From IMG/VR virus record IMGVR_UViG_3300021417_000039, positions 1 to 26,373 of that record: 26,373 bases of DNA; one strand, written 5' to 3'. The DNA is from a virus. Shown piece after piece: positions 1-7,630 of the stretch. A program made the position numbers and the translations under genes. Every line of letters starts with the position of its first letter. The first letter of the stretch is position 1. The notes beneath the pieces are model-generated. The model was not told where the DNA came from. It saw only the letters and a list, made by a program, of their open reading frames with translations, and ran no database searches.

Positions 1-1
1 C

Positions 2-289
2 ACCTTTATTGTTGCTACTGATAAAGGCATCTTTTACAAGATGCAACAACTTACTCCAGAGAAAACGTTTATAGAGGCTCCAACGGGCGGTAACGGCGCT
101 ACGTGTAAAAGCTGTGCTCACTGCCCTTGGATGGCAATGAACGGCTTAGAAGCGATTAAGGCGTCTTTAACGGGCGAAACTGATGGGCATGAAATCTTTG
201 TTGATGATGAATTGCGTAAAGGTGCACTCATTCCACTTGATCGCATGCTTAACTTCTCAGCCGAGTTAAAAGCGAAAGGCGGGCTATAA
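2..289 (+). CDS. nadA: Quinolinate synthase NadA, C-terminal part (partial)
   Basis: Only the last 95 codons are present; the gene begins before the window. NadA is a cytosolic 4Fe-4S enzyme that condenses iminoaspartate with dihydroxyacetone phosphate to make quinolinate, the precursor of NAD. The diagnostic stretch is [18 protein letters not shown], matching the conserved C-terminal Cys-x-x-Cys-PWMAMN motif that contributes an iron-sulfur cluster ligand. The reading frame is open from base 2 to a TAA at 287-289. The gene is host chromosomal DNA and marks the left flank of the prophage. Nothing suggests damage: the C-terminus after the motif has a normal length and composition for the family. 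Confidence 0.95.
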   Translation, partial: TFIVATDKGIFYKMQQLTPEKTFIEAPTGGNGATCKSCAHCPWMAMNGLEAIKASLTGETDGHEIFVDDELRKGALIPLDRMLNFSAELKAKGGL

Positions 290-306
290 GCGCACCTTTT
301 ATAAGC

Positions 307-371
307 ACTTGCTGAATATTTTCCAGCAAGTTCTTGATTAAGCGCGCGGCTTTACCTACTATACGCGCGCT
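307..371 (+). terminator. Two hairpins after nadA, weak terminator candidates
   Basis: The first hairpin has a perfect 8-bp stem (ACTTGCTG at 307-314, CAGCAAGT at 324-331). The second has a GC-rich 8-bp stem (AGCGCGCG at 341-348, CGCGCGCT at 364-371). Neither is followed by a clean run of T, so intrinsic termination of nadA is only possible. They could also be processing sites before the tRNA. Confidence 0.4.
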
Positions 372-411
372 CAAGGGTTTTCGTCGTTGAAATCTTCTTG
401 ATACAAAATTT

Positions 412-502
412 GGAGAGGTGGCTGAGTGGCTGAAGGCGCACGCCTGGAAAGTGTGTATACGTTTATAGCGTATCGAGGGTTCGAATCCCTCTCTCTCCGC
501 CA
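412..502 (+). tRNA. tRNA-Ser (anticodon GGA)
   Basis: The cloverleaf can be drawn by eye. The 7-bp acceptor stem pairs 412-418 with 492-498, with one G-T pair. The anticodon stem CACGC/GTGTG closes the loop CTGGAAA, giving anticodon GGA (serine codons UCC and UCU). A long variable arm, typical of class II serine tRNAs, follows, then a T arm with GGTTCGAATCC. The discriminator base is G at 499 and CCA is encoded at 500-502. The gene lies between nadA and the prophage end. It appears intact and is not visibly used as an attachment core. Confidence 0.95.
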
Positions 503-511
503 AATACAAAG

Positions 512-562
512 AACCCCATGATTTGAAATAGTTTATCTGATTTTGAATATGGGGTTTTCTTT
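512..562 (+). terminator. Hairpin terminator after tRNA-Ser
   Basis: An 8-bp stem (AACCCCAT at 512-519, ATGGGGTT at 549-556) with a 29-base AT-rich loop is followed by TTCTTTT. This fits an intrinsic terminator for the tRNA. On the minus strand the same stem is followed by CTTTGT, so it might also stop transcription leaving the prophage late operon. Confidence 0.6.
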
Positions 563-578
563 TAGGTGCTGTAGCCGC

Positions 579-622
579 CGGAGTAGTTTGGCGAACAACG
601 CGGAGTAGTTTGGCGACACTAA
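579..622. repeat. Two tandem 22-bp repeats, probable transposase-binding sites at the phage right end
   Basis: CGGAGTAGTTTGGCGA occurs at 579-594 and again at 601-616, exactly 22 bp apart. A TG lies 9 bp before the first copy (570-571), with another at 567-568. Phage Mu has two adjacent 22-bp MuA-binding sites (R1 and R2) at its right end and TG at the terminus. The last phage gene stops three bases from the second copy. An IS21-family end is the main alternative, since those elements also carry terminal repeats. Confidence 0.6.
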
Positions 623-882
623 CCGACGTTTATAGCCTTATTTATCCCCTTGTCTCTACCCCACGTAATGCGCTTAATACCTCTACTGCTTGCCCACTCT
701 CTTACCGCTATTTTCATTTCTTTGGTTACACTCCCGTGTCCAATGTAAATGACTATGTTGTCTTCGCCTTGTGAGTGAGCGTAGAACTTAAATGTGCCTC
801 CGGGAAAGGTAAGGCGCAGAATCCATCCGGTGACAAATTCTTCGACTTTTACCTGACCATACATTTCTGCTGTATAAGGCAT
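619..882 (-). CDS. Small phage protein of unknown function (87 aa)
   Basis: I do not recognise this 87-residue protein. It is the last gene of the late operon, and its TAG stop lies three bases from the 22-bp terminal repeats. The start is ATG at 882, preceded by AAAAGGGG about 7 bases upstream, a good ribosome-binding site. The sequence begins MPYTAEMYGQVKVEEF. It has no signal peptide or membrane helix, and its C-terminal third is basic. Its position after the tail fibre genes suggests a tail-fibre accessory protein or a small cargo gene, but that rests on position only. Confidence 0.75.
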   Translation of the reverse strand: MPYTAEMYGQVKVEEFVTGWILRLTFPGGTFKFYAHSQGEDNIVIYIGHGSVTKEMKIAVREWASSRGIKRITWGRDKGINKAINVG

Positions 883-895
883 CTTTAAACCCCTT

Positions 896-1666
896 TTAAA
901 CAGCTCTTGCGGTTGTTGAGTAGTATTTTACTTTGGGTGCGCCTGAAAGCCCTGGTGCAGTCATAACAACACCTCTCTCATCATCGCCAACAAAAACAGA
1001 GACAGTCGGTTCGAACTCTTTTGTTGATGGCTTGATTGGCATATCTCCCATTCTTACGTGCAATTTACTTCTTTCTCTAGTGATTGAATCCGTATCACTA
1101 GATATGATTTTAACGCCAGTGGTTTCGAGCATAGAGATTTCTACTCTCCTTACATCATTTGCCTCGAAATCGAACCATCCGTCATCGAGAACAAGGCCAG
1201 TAGGATCACTAGGCTTAAGTCTGAAGGTTTCTCTATTTGCTCGCCCTGGAAATGCTGTAATCATTCCATCTGATTCAAACGTGAATGAAATTTTGTCGAT
1301 AATGTTGAGTACATCATTTTGTACCACCGCAGAAACGTCAATGTTAACCAGGGAAGGGGCGCTAGAAGCACCTTCATCGTCAACAGTAACCAGCTGAAAC
1401 GTTAAGCGCTGCGCTGTTGTTTTGCTTGGAGACGTTGCCGTAGGCCTTGCAGGGTCTTCTAAGTTAAGTGTTACTGGGTCGCCTTCGGTTTGCGTCCAGC
1501 GCCATTCGACAATTACGCCGTTGGCATCTTGAGAGTTTGTTCCATTTAATCTGAACTCAACTCCTGCCGAAACTGATTGGTCGGCACCTGCGTTAGCAAT
1601 TGGGGCGCTGTTAATATTTGTATTTTCATTACCGTATCGATAAAGACCCAAATATGCGTATAACAT
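896..1666 (-). CDS. PKD/K319-type Ig-like domain protein, probable tail fibre accessory
   Basis: This 256-residue protein has an N-terminal immunoglobulin-like domain at about residues 20-115. Its signature is PIANAGADQSVSAG, then a WRWTQTEGDPVTL segment and a VDDEG turn, the pattern of PKD/REJ/K319-like beta-sandwiches that often bind surface glycans. The remaining C-terminal half (about 120-256) is unassigned. The start ATG at 1666 has GGAG six to eight bases upstream, and this Shine-Dalgarno overlaps the stop region of the tailspike gene before it, indicating translational coupling. By position it is likely a virion protein decorating the tail tip or spikes. A host-surface adhesion role is inferred from the domain type. 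Confidence 0.75.
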   Translation of the reverse strand: MLYAYLGLYRYGNENTNINSAPIANAGADQSVSAGVEFRLNGTNSQDANGVIVEWRWTQTEGDPVTLNLEDPARPTATSPSKTTAQRLTFQLVTVDDEGASSAPSLVNIDVSAVVQNDVLNIIDKISFTFESDGMITAFPGRANRETFRLKPSDPTGLVLDDGWFDFEANDVRRVEISMLETTGVKIISSDTDSITRERSKLHVRMGDMPIKPSTKEFEPTVSVFVGDDERGVVMTAPGLSGAPKVKYYSTTARAV

Positions 1667-1675
1667 ACCTTTCTC

Positions 1676-4600
1676 CTAGAATAAGTTTGCGGGAACTGCA
1701 GACCTAACATCGATGTTGGTATTATTTTGCTCTAATACTTTTCCAGAGCTTCCTAGTATGACCGGCGTTGTCTCCCATTTGGTTGTGTCAACACCTTTGC
1801 AATTCAACACGTAGACCTTATCTACATTGCTACCTATTTCAAAACAGTTGTCAGCGCCTAGATTTGAGCTAGTTACTTCGATACCAATATTCACAGAACT
1901 AGTTGTGCCCGACTCTTCTATTTGGCTTAAACGACTGTTAGTTCGCTTGCCTCCAATGCGTATTACCGAAGCGCTATTGAATCGTATAGAACCTTTACCG
2001 TCGCATCCGTCAATGATGCAGTCATGTTCCAAGCATTTTGTGTCATTTGCTATCGTGTTACCATGCAAAGCTGCATTGTAGATATTGTACTTGGAAAAGT
2101 AGGCTTCGACTCCGTTTCGCTCTACGAATGCGCCTCTTGCTGCAGAAGCAATAGAGTCAGTCTCTTTCACAGCTATAATGTTTCCTGCTGCGGCTGACGA
2201 AGCAACAGCCACTCCAAAACCGAACATTTTTACGCGTTCTATAAATAGCGTACTGGTTGGGTGCCCTTTGATTGAATCGGCTGCTGAAGTGAACACATTT
2301 GAGTCTGGTTCTCTGCCATCATGCAGTTTTACGTACAATGTCCCTGAATCATGGTAATAACCTGTGTCAGTGCTATCTAGTGCAGATAACGAGTTTACAG
2401 AAAGTAACGATTTGACTTTACCATTCCATTCATCAATATCCGTTAAATCAAGCACACCGGCAACGGTTGTAATATTTGCTTGATATACGTTTGTGTAAGT
2501 ACCTTCAGCACTCCAAGCGGCCGTATTATTACCGCCGTATAGGTTCACGTTATCACCTGTTGCCTCAATGATTAAATTGCCGCCCAATGTGGTGCTGGCG
2601 TCTATAGCGCAATCGTAGTAATTGCCATTACTTGCGAGTATTCGGTCAACGCCGCTTACTGACAAAGCGCTTGCTAACGTGGCTTTAGCTGAACCTACTG
2701 TCAATCCATCGTTGCCATCATCGCCTGTCGCAGACAGATAAACATCAGTGGTATGCGCAGGTTTAAAATCATCAATGTCGAAGTCTGTTGTGCTATCGGA
2801 ATTAATTGCGTAGTTATCAGTAAACCAGCTAAATTCAGACGGGAACGCAAGAGCAATTAAATCATAAATTCTTACTTCTGAACCGAGAGCAACCCATTCG
2901 CTTGATTGGTTACCGTTTCTTATTCTTGCTCGAATATCATAATTACCGGCGTTTAACGAAACTTGTAAGTAATGACCGCTTGGAATTCCATTGCTGTAAA
3001 TATCTTCCCAATCTGTTGTGCCCGTAGGTGCCGCTTGTATTTGCAAATCCGTAATAGCGGCTTTTCCTGTTTCTCTTTGTCGGGGTAGAGTTTTCATTAC
3101 ATAAAACAAGTGCTGTGCGTCAGAAGGGTTCACATAATTCTCCCAACTGTAGATAGGTTCACGGCCAGTTCCAAAACCTTCTTTAGTAGCTAAGTTGCTT
3201 TGAACTTGGTCATAAGAAACAATTCTTTCGCCTTCCAAACTTGAGTTGAAAATTTGCAACAGTGAATAAGGGTGCTCAATGTTGAAAGACCCCGAAGAAT
3301 CTTCGTGTCTAGTAAAATTAGAGTTCATAAACAACGCATGACTGCGATGCATTCTCACTTGCCTGTTACTACCAAAGTACTCCGCAAAGTTCCATTCACT
3401 CGTGGTTTTTGAGTCTATACATCCATCCCCAGCGTTAGCCGCATAAATATCAAAACCTGTTAAAAAATCGTCGGAAACAGGGGCTTCACAACCACCATTA
3501 ATTCGGATGCAATCCGTGTTATCCGCGTTGTGGTCATTGCGGTTGGGGGTTCTTAGTAGATCCATATCTATGTGATATAGTGCAGCTCTACCACATGCGA
3601 CTCCATTAACACCAAGGCTAAAAAACGCTTGGTTGTCAAAGCTAGAACCAGTATAGCCGCCTTTTAGGCTCAACCCATACGCTTCTAAGAACCCTTTAAC
3701 GATACCCTGCCTTTCACTGGTTGGTGCGTTCCTAGCGACTATTGAGTGATAGCCCTCTAAGTTAAGACCATTAATAACAACGTTTTCCACCCCCGCATTG
3801 TCGTACCAAAAGGTCTTGTGATATTCCTTATCTCTCCCTAATTTTTCATCTTCTATAAAGTAGTCATAAAAGTTATTGTCCGACCAACGGTAGTGTTCTA
3901 AAAACCTCAAATTGAAGTTTATTTCGTTGTAACCTACGCGGTTAATAGAGGCCTCTCGGAAAGAAGAAACTCCATTCAAGGAATTAACTTTTTTCATGAT
4001 AATTGAAGAAGTATTAATTGAGCCATCAAAGTCATTTGAAGGCTCAATTAAAAGTTTACATAAGTTACTCGTGGCTCTTAAATACCAAACTTCTCTTCCA
4101 TTCAATTTCATACCATAGTCTGAAGACTCATCACTGACCCCTGACAAAACAGGTTTTACGCTACCTGCAGTAACGCCACTTACAAGAAAAGAGACTTCAT
4201 ATACTGAGTCTAAGCTCAGTGCTAAGTCTCCAGTTGATATGACATTCTCATTTCCGGTATTGTGAGCTATTTGATCACCATTGACCGACCAACCGTCTGT
4301 AGAAAACGCAGAGTAATCTCTTAGTAAATTAGGCCCGACTTGTTGGCTTCCTCTTACTTCTATTTTTATTTGACCTATTTCACCTTCTGATGTTCTGTAG
4401 TCCAGCACTTCAGTAAATGTTTCATCTGGATTTAAATGGTCAAACGCCCCAGCCGGGTTATACGATATACAGCCGTTAGCACCTTCAAAGTTGTAAGCGC
4501 AAAACGTTGCACCAGAAGCAAGCACTTTAACGCGACCAGGAACGTAGTTTTCTCCATTAATTTGGTCTATAACTTTGTTTCTAAGAGAAAGACGGTCAGT

Positions 4601-4879
4601 TAATGTGTCATTCGCAAAAACAAATGGGCCTGTTCTTGCTGTAAATGTGACAGCAGCGGTTGCTGGAAACCCCCCAGAAACTATAGTTGCTTTTACTTCT
4701 TGACCGGGAGCTGCGTTTATATCCGTTTCACACTCTCCACTTACAAACGTAACAATTTTAGAGTCTAATTTTTCACTGCCTAGAAATTTGAAAAACTCAA
4801 CAATATAATCTCCGTCAGGGAGTTCTTTTATTGCCTTCGCGGTTTTAAATATTGATTTATATTGCGTGGTAGATGCCAT
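1676..4879 (-). CDS. Large tailspike with beta-helix regions and CBM-like segment
   Basis: This protein of 1067 residues is a probable receptor-binding or polysaccharide-degrading tailspike. The N-terminal 100 residues include an LPDGDYIVEFF segment and may attach it to the tail. Residues about 180-290 begin GPNLLRDYSAFSTDGWSV and look like a jelly-roll carbohydrate-binding module. A first repetitive Asn/Gly/Ile-rich region (about 300-560) fits a right-handed beta-helix. A second begins near residue 710 with YLSATGDDGNDGLTVGSAKA, the usual entry of a pectate-lyase-like beta-helix (DUF1565-like). The ATG at 4879 has AAGG about nine bases upstream. The next gene upstream encodes another beta-helix protein. 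Catalytic residues cannot be named from sequence alone. Confidence 0.8.
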   Translation of the reverse strand: MASTTQYKSIFKTAKAIKELPDGDYIVEFFKFLGSEKLDSKIVTFVSGECETDINAAPGQEVKATIVSGGFPATAAVTFTARTGPFVFANDTLTDRLSLRNKVIDQINGENYVPGRVKVLASGATFCAYNFEGANGCISYNPAGAFDHLNPDETFTEVLDYRTSEGEIGQIKIEVRGSQQVGPNLLRDYSAFSTDGWSVNGDQIAHNTGNENVISTGDLALSLDSVYEVSFLVSGVTAGSVKPVLSGVSDESSDYGMKLNGREVWYLRATSNLCKLLIEPSNDFDGSINTSSIIMKKVNSLNGVSSFREASINRVGYNEINFNLRFLEHYRWSDNNFYDYFIEDEKLGRDKEYHKTFWYDNAGVENVVINGLNLEGYHSIVARNAPTSERQGIVKGFLEAYGLSLKGGYTGSSFDNQAFFSLGVNGVACGRAALYHIDMDLLRTPNRNDHNADNTDCIRINGGCEAPVSDDFLTGFDIYAANAGDGCIDSKTTSEWNFAEYFGSNRQVRMHRSHALFMNSNFTRHEDSSGSFNIEHPYSLLQIFNSSLEGERIVSYDQVQSNLATKEGFGTGREPIYSWENYVNPSDAQHLFYVMKTLPRQRETGKAAITDLQIQAAPTGTTDWEDIYSNGIPSGHYLQVSLNAGNYDIRARIRNGNQSSEWVALGSEVRIYDLIALAFPSEFSWFTDNYAINSDSTTDFDIDDFKPAHTTDVYLSATGDDGNDGLTVGSAKATLASALSVSGVDRILASNGNYYDCAIDASTTLGGNLIIEATGDNVNLYGGNNTAAWSAEGTYTNVYQANITTVAGVLDLTDIDEWNGKVKSLLSVNSLSALDSTDTGYYHDSGTLYVKLHDGREPDSNVFTSAADSIKGHPTSTLFIERVKMFGFGVAVASSAAAGNIIAVKETDSIASAARGAFVERNGVEAYFSKYNIYNAALHGNTIANDTKCLEHDCIIDGCDGKGSIRFNSASVIRIGGKRTNSRLSQIEESGTTSSVNIGIEVTSSNLGADNCFEIGSNVDKVYVLNCKGVDTTKWETTPVILGSSGKVLEQNNTNIDVRSAVPANLF

Positions 4880-4917
4880 GTGAAGTTACCTTAATTTTTG
4901 CATGTAAATTAAAACTA

Positions 4918-6189
4918 TTAATCAGGAACCCATTCGCTGCCTGGGTCTTGAAACGTCAGTGTTCTGTTGTATTTCTTCCCGTTTATCTCAACATCAATGA
5001 GTTCAACGGTTGTTACTCCAACCGCATCATTACCCGAACCCGACACGATAAAGGGGTAATCGGGAGGTTGAATGTATTCGCCCCTTATGATTTTTATGTT
5101 GATTGCCTGTGAAACAATAACAGTGCACTTAAAGCGCCTCTCAAGCATAAATGCCGAACAATCCTCCAACGTCGAATTGTTACCAAAAAGCAAGTAAGCG
5201 GTTGCGGGGGTATTCCCCACGCCCACTGAGGATTTGACCACGCAATTGATTGCATGTGAGTCAGCGGCCCACATGGTAATGCCGCGCTTCGACATTGACC
5301 CGCCACTGTCGCGTATAACACATTGGGCTTTGCAATCGATAAGCCTGTCGGTAGTATTGAATACAAAGAATCTGTCTATCTCAATGCCTGCGCCACCTTC
5401 AATAGCTAACGCTTCACCTTGGGTGTACGGAGCGTACTCGGATTTATCGTGGTAGGGATTTTTAGGTATGCTACCAACGTAGTGATCGTGCTGACCACCA
5501 ATAACAACATCGCGAATTTTTACGTTTTGGTTGTTGCCCCCAAGAAAGCGAATGCCTATCGCTTCACCGTCTTCGATGTTTGCATTTAATGAAGTGATAT
5601 TTGATATGGTCGTGTTCGTAACATTTTTATGGAACATCAACAGTGACTTGGTAATGTTCTTACCCACAATGCTGTCAATTTCCATATCCGTCACGGTTTC
5701 TCTAAACCTTGCGCCGTAATTTGCATTTTGAAATATACAATTCATTAGCGCCGAATCTTGAATAGCCGACTTGTATTCCATCACGTCAGCATAGTTTTTC
5801 GCTTTTATCCCTTCGATACTTATGTAATCACTAGTAATTTCAAGAAGATTTACCCCTTCCCACTCTTGCCGGCGCATTGGGTCAGGGCGTGAACCTACGA
5901 ACCACCACGAATCTTGACTGACGGAAGACTCAAAACGAGAACCAATATTTCCGCACATAACATATATTCGGCTTATTGACGAACCGAAAGCGGTAATCTG
6001 GTAAGTGTTTTCGTAGGTTAGTCTGTCTCTTAATCGACCTGCATCGCAGCAAATGTGAATCAAGTCTTTATCACCCCGACTATTAAGCGCAGTCAGCCAC
6101 CTATCCCAACCAAGGGGCGAATCCCACCAATCGCCTGTATTACCTTCTGGGGTTTCATCAAGGTTTATATCAATACAATCAATTGCCAT
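4918..6189 (-). CDS. Second tailspike, right-handed beta-helix protein
   Basis: This 423-residue protein has short hydrophobic and Asn-containing repeats typical of parallel beta-helices, for example ISIEGIKAKNYADV, a NTTISNITSLNA run and a later ADSHAINCVVKSSVGV. The N-terminus (MAIDCIDINLDETPEG) is polar and may form the tail-attachment part. It overlaps the preceding gene by 11 bp in the same operon and is followed after 38 bp by the larger spike. Two consecutive spike genes imply two receptor-binding or depolymerase specificities, or a branched spike. Cysteines are unusually frequent in the first 80 residues. Confidence 0.75.
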   Translation of the reverse strand: MAIDCIDINLDETPEGNTGDWWDSPLGWDRWLTALNSRGDKDLIHICCDAGRLRDRLTYENTYQITAFGSSISRIYVMCGNIGSRFESSVSQDSWWFVGSRPDPMRRQEWEGVNLLEITSDYISIEGIKAKNYADVMEYKSAIQDSALMNCIFQNANYGARFRETVTDMEIDSIVGKNITKSLLMFHKNVTNTTISNITSLNANIEDGEAIGIRFLGGNNQNVKIRDVVIGGQHDHYVGSIPKNPYHDKSEYAPYTQGEALAIEGGAGIEIDRFFVFNTTDRLIDCKAQCVIRDSGGSMSKRGITMWAADSHAINCVVKSSVGVGNTPATAYLLFGNNSTLEDCSAFMLERRFKCTVIVSQAINIKIIRGEYIQPPDYPFIVSGSGNDAVGVTTVELIDVEINGKKYNRTLTFQDPGSEWVPD

Positions 6190-7630
6190 AGGTGTCTGGA
6201 TCCGTAATTAGTTGTTTGATGAATAAAACTTGCACTTTTGTTGTTAGTACCGCGTAGGCTCGTTTAAGGCAGATGCGCTCTCCTGTCCCCTCATAAATAT
6301 GGGTTCCTACATCGGATGATTGATGCGGCCCTTGGTTGCTGATAGCTGTTGTTAATGCACCTGTAAGACTGCGAATAACTACGGCCCACGTCATGGTTTT
6401 ATAATTGGTTTTATACGTAGGAAAAAATTCAACCGCATCGTCAGGGTCTTCCACATTGCTGCAAGTGAATACTCTTTCGCTTTGTTGCGTCCACTCAGGT
6501 TCAATGTCAAAAGGAACTGCGGGGGTAATATCTTTACTTTCCCAACGCCCATCAACACGTAAGAAACACTCGACAAATGGATCATCTAAAGGCCCCGAGT
6601 TTTTTCGTATTGTTCCGAGGGAGGGAATATATGCTTTGTACGTATCAGTAGCATGGTCTTTGACGTAAAAACTCTTGTCTAATTTTACGAATACGCCTCT
6701 ATCTTCTAAACATATCCAATCCACAATGCCGTAGAAGTAGTTGCCTGTTCCATCTGTACCAAAATTATCTAAATCTGTTACATCTACGGTAACGGTGGAC
6801 CATTGGTTAAGAGTCGCATTGGCAAGACCAGGAATAGCATTTGTATCTGTTGACCAGCGAAAAACACGATAACTTAGCTTTCCTGTGTATAGGCTATTAA
6901 ATTGAATGTACGTAGGCTGGTCGATAACGTAGAAATGTCTTCTAGCTTTGTAGCCGTTAATCTCTAGCGAGTCTGAAACGTCGTTACTGGAAAATAGCGC
7001 ATGTACTTTCTTTTGAGCCGAGTCGAAGTGAAGCACGGGTGCTTTAATTGGCGGATATTCGGGCGGTAGTTCGCTCAAAGACTTAGGTAGTAAATCATGA
7101 TGTATATGGTTATATGCGTTGTGATCATGATTAAAATTTGCGGGGCTTTGCCTTAAACCTCTTCCACCCTCGGCATCTTCTAGCGCTTTCAATTGTGGTG
7201 TTTTTACTACTACTTCGGGTAACTGAGACTCGCCCAATGTGCCCGTAACTTGAGTGAAATCCGGCCATTGTGTCGATGTGACTGGTGGGTCTATGATGAC
7301 AGACCAGCTAACCTCACTAACATTTCCATACGCCTCGGCTAGTCCGTTTTGTGCTTGTGTTAGTGAAGTTATAGCGGACAATAAAGCATCGTTCTGACCA
7401 AGTGGTATGAGCGCCGCGCTTTTCTCTACTATGTCGTTACCCGTATAAGGAATAGATAGCGTTAATGTGCGATTAACTGTATCGCCGCTTGTCAACACCC
7501 GAGGTCTGTCACCAGCTACAACAATTACGCTTCCAGGCACGACCGAAAAGTTAGAATCATTGGTGTTTATCTGTACCAGATTACTGTTGTTTGTAAGCGT
7601 AACGCTTGGGAACTCTCTCACTGCGCTCAT
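6179..7630 (-). CDS. Tail-tip or fibre-connector protein downstream of J (483 aa)
   Basis: This 483-residue protein is coupled to J by an ATGA overlap at 7627-7630 and to the first spike by an 11-bp overlap. The N-terminal 85 residues are beta-rich. A coiled stretch (about 80-105) and a His/Asn-rich linker with NHDHNAYNHIHHD (about 165-185) follow. The middle part (about 200-330) looks like a beta-sandwich. His-rich HxH segments occur in metal-stabilised phage fibre tips, but here that is only an analogy. I do not recognise a named family. Its place between J and the spikes suggests it links spikes to the tail tip. Confidence 0.65.
   Translation of the reverse strand: MSAVREFPSVTLTNNSNLVQINTNDSNFSVVPGSVIVVAGDRPRVLTSGDTVNRTLTLSIPYTGNDIVEKSAALIPLGQNDALLSAITSLTQAQNGLAEAYGNVSEVSWSVIIDPPVTSTQWPDFTQVTGTLGESQLPEVVVKTPQLKALEDAEGGRGLRQSPANFNHDHNAYNHIHHDLLPKSLSELPPEYPPIKAPVLHFDSAQKKVHALFSSNDVSDSLEINGYKARRHFYVIDQPTYIQFNSLYTGKLSYRVFRWSTDTNAIPGLANATLNQWSTVTVDVTDLDNFGTDGTGNYFYGIVDWICLEDRGVFVKLDKSFYVKDHATDTYKAYIPSLGTIRKNSGPLDDPFVECFLRVDGRWESKDITPAVPFDIEPEWTQQSERVFTCSNVEDPDDAVEFFPTYKTNYKTMTWAVVIRSLTGALTTAISNQGPHQSSDVGTHIYEGTGERICLKRAYAVLTTKVQVLFIKQLITDPDTYGN

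Noticed and set aside
412-502. tRNA-Ser as site-specific attachment core
   Set aside because: The phage is Mu-like and no tRNA-derived repeat is seen at the boundary; the gene is intact and ends about 65 bp before the phage end.
249-509. Minus-strand open frame across the tRNA region
   Set aside because: It runs antisense over tRNA-Ser and two hairpins and has no ribosome-binding site.
933-1397. Plus-strand 154-codon open frame opposite the Ig-like protein gene
   Set aside because: It is a low-complexity Ser/Thr-rich shadow of a well-signalled minus-strand gene.
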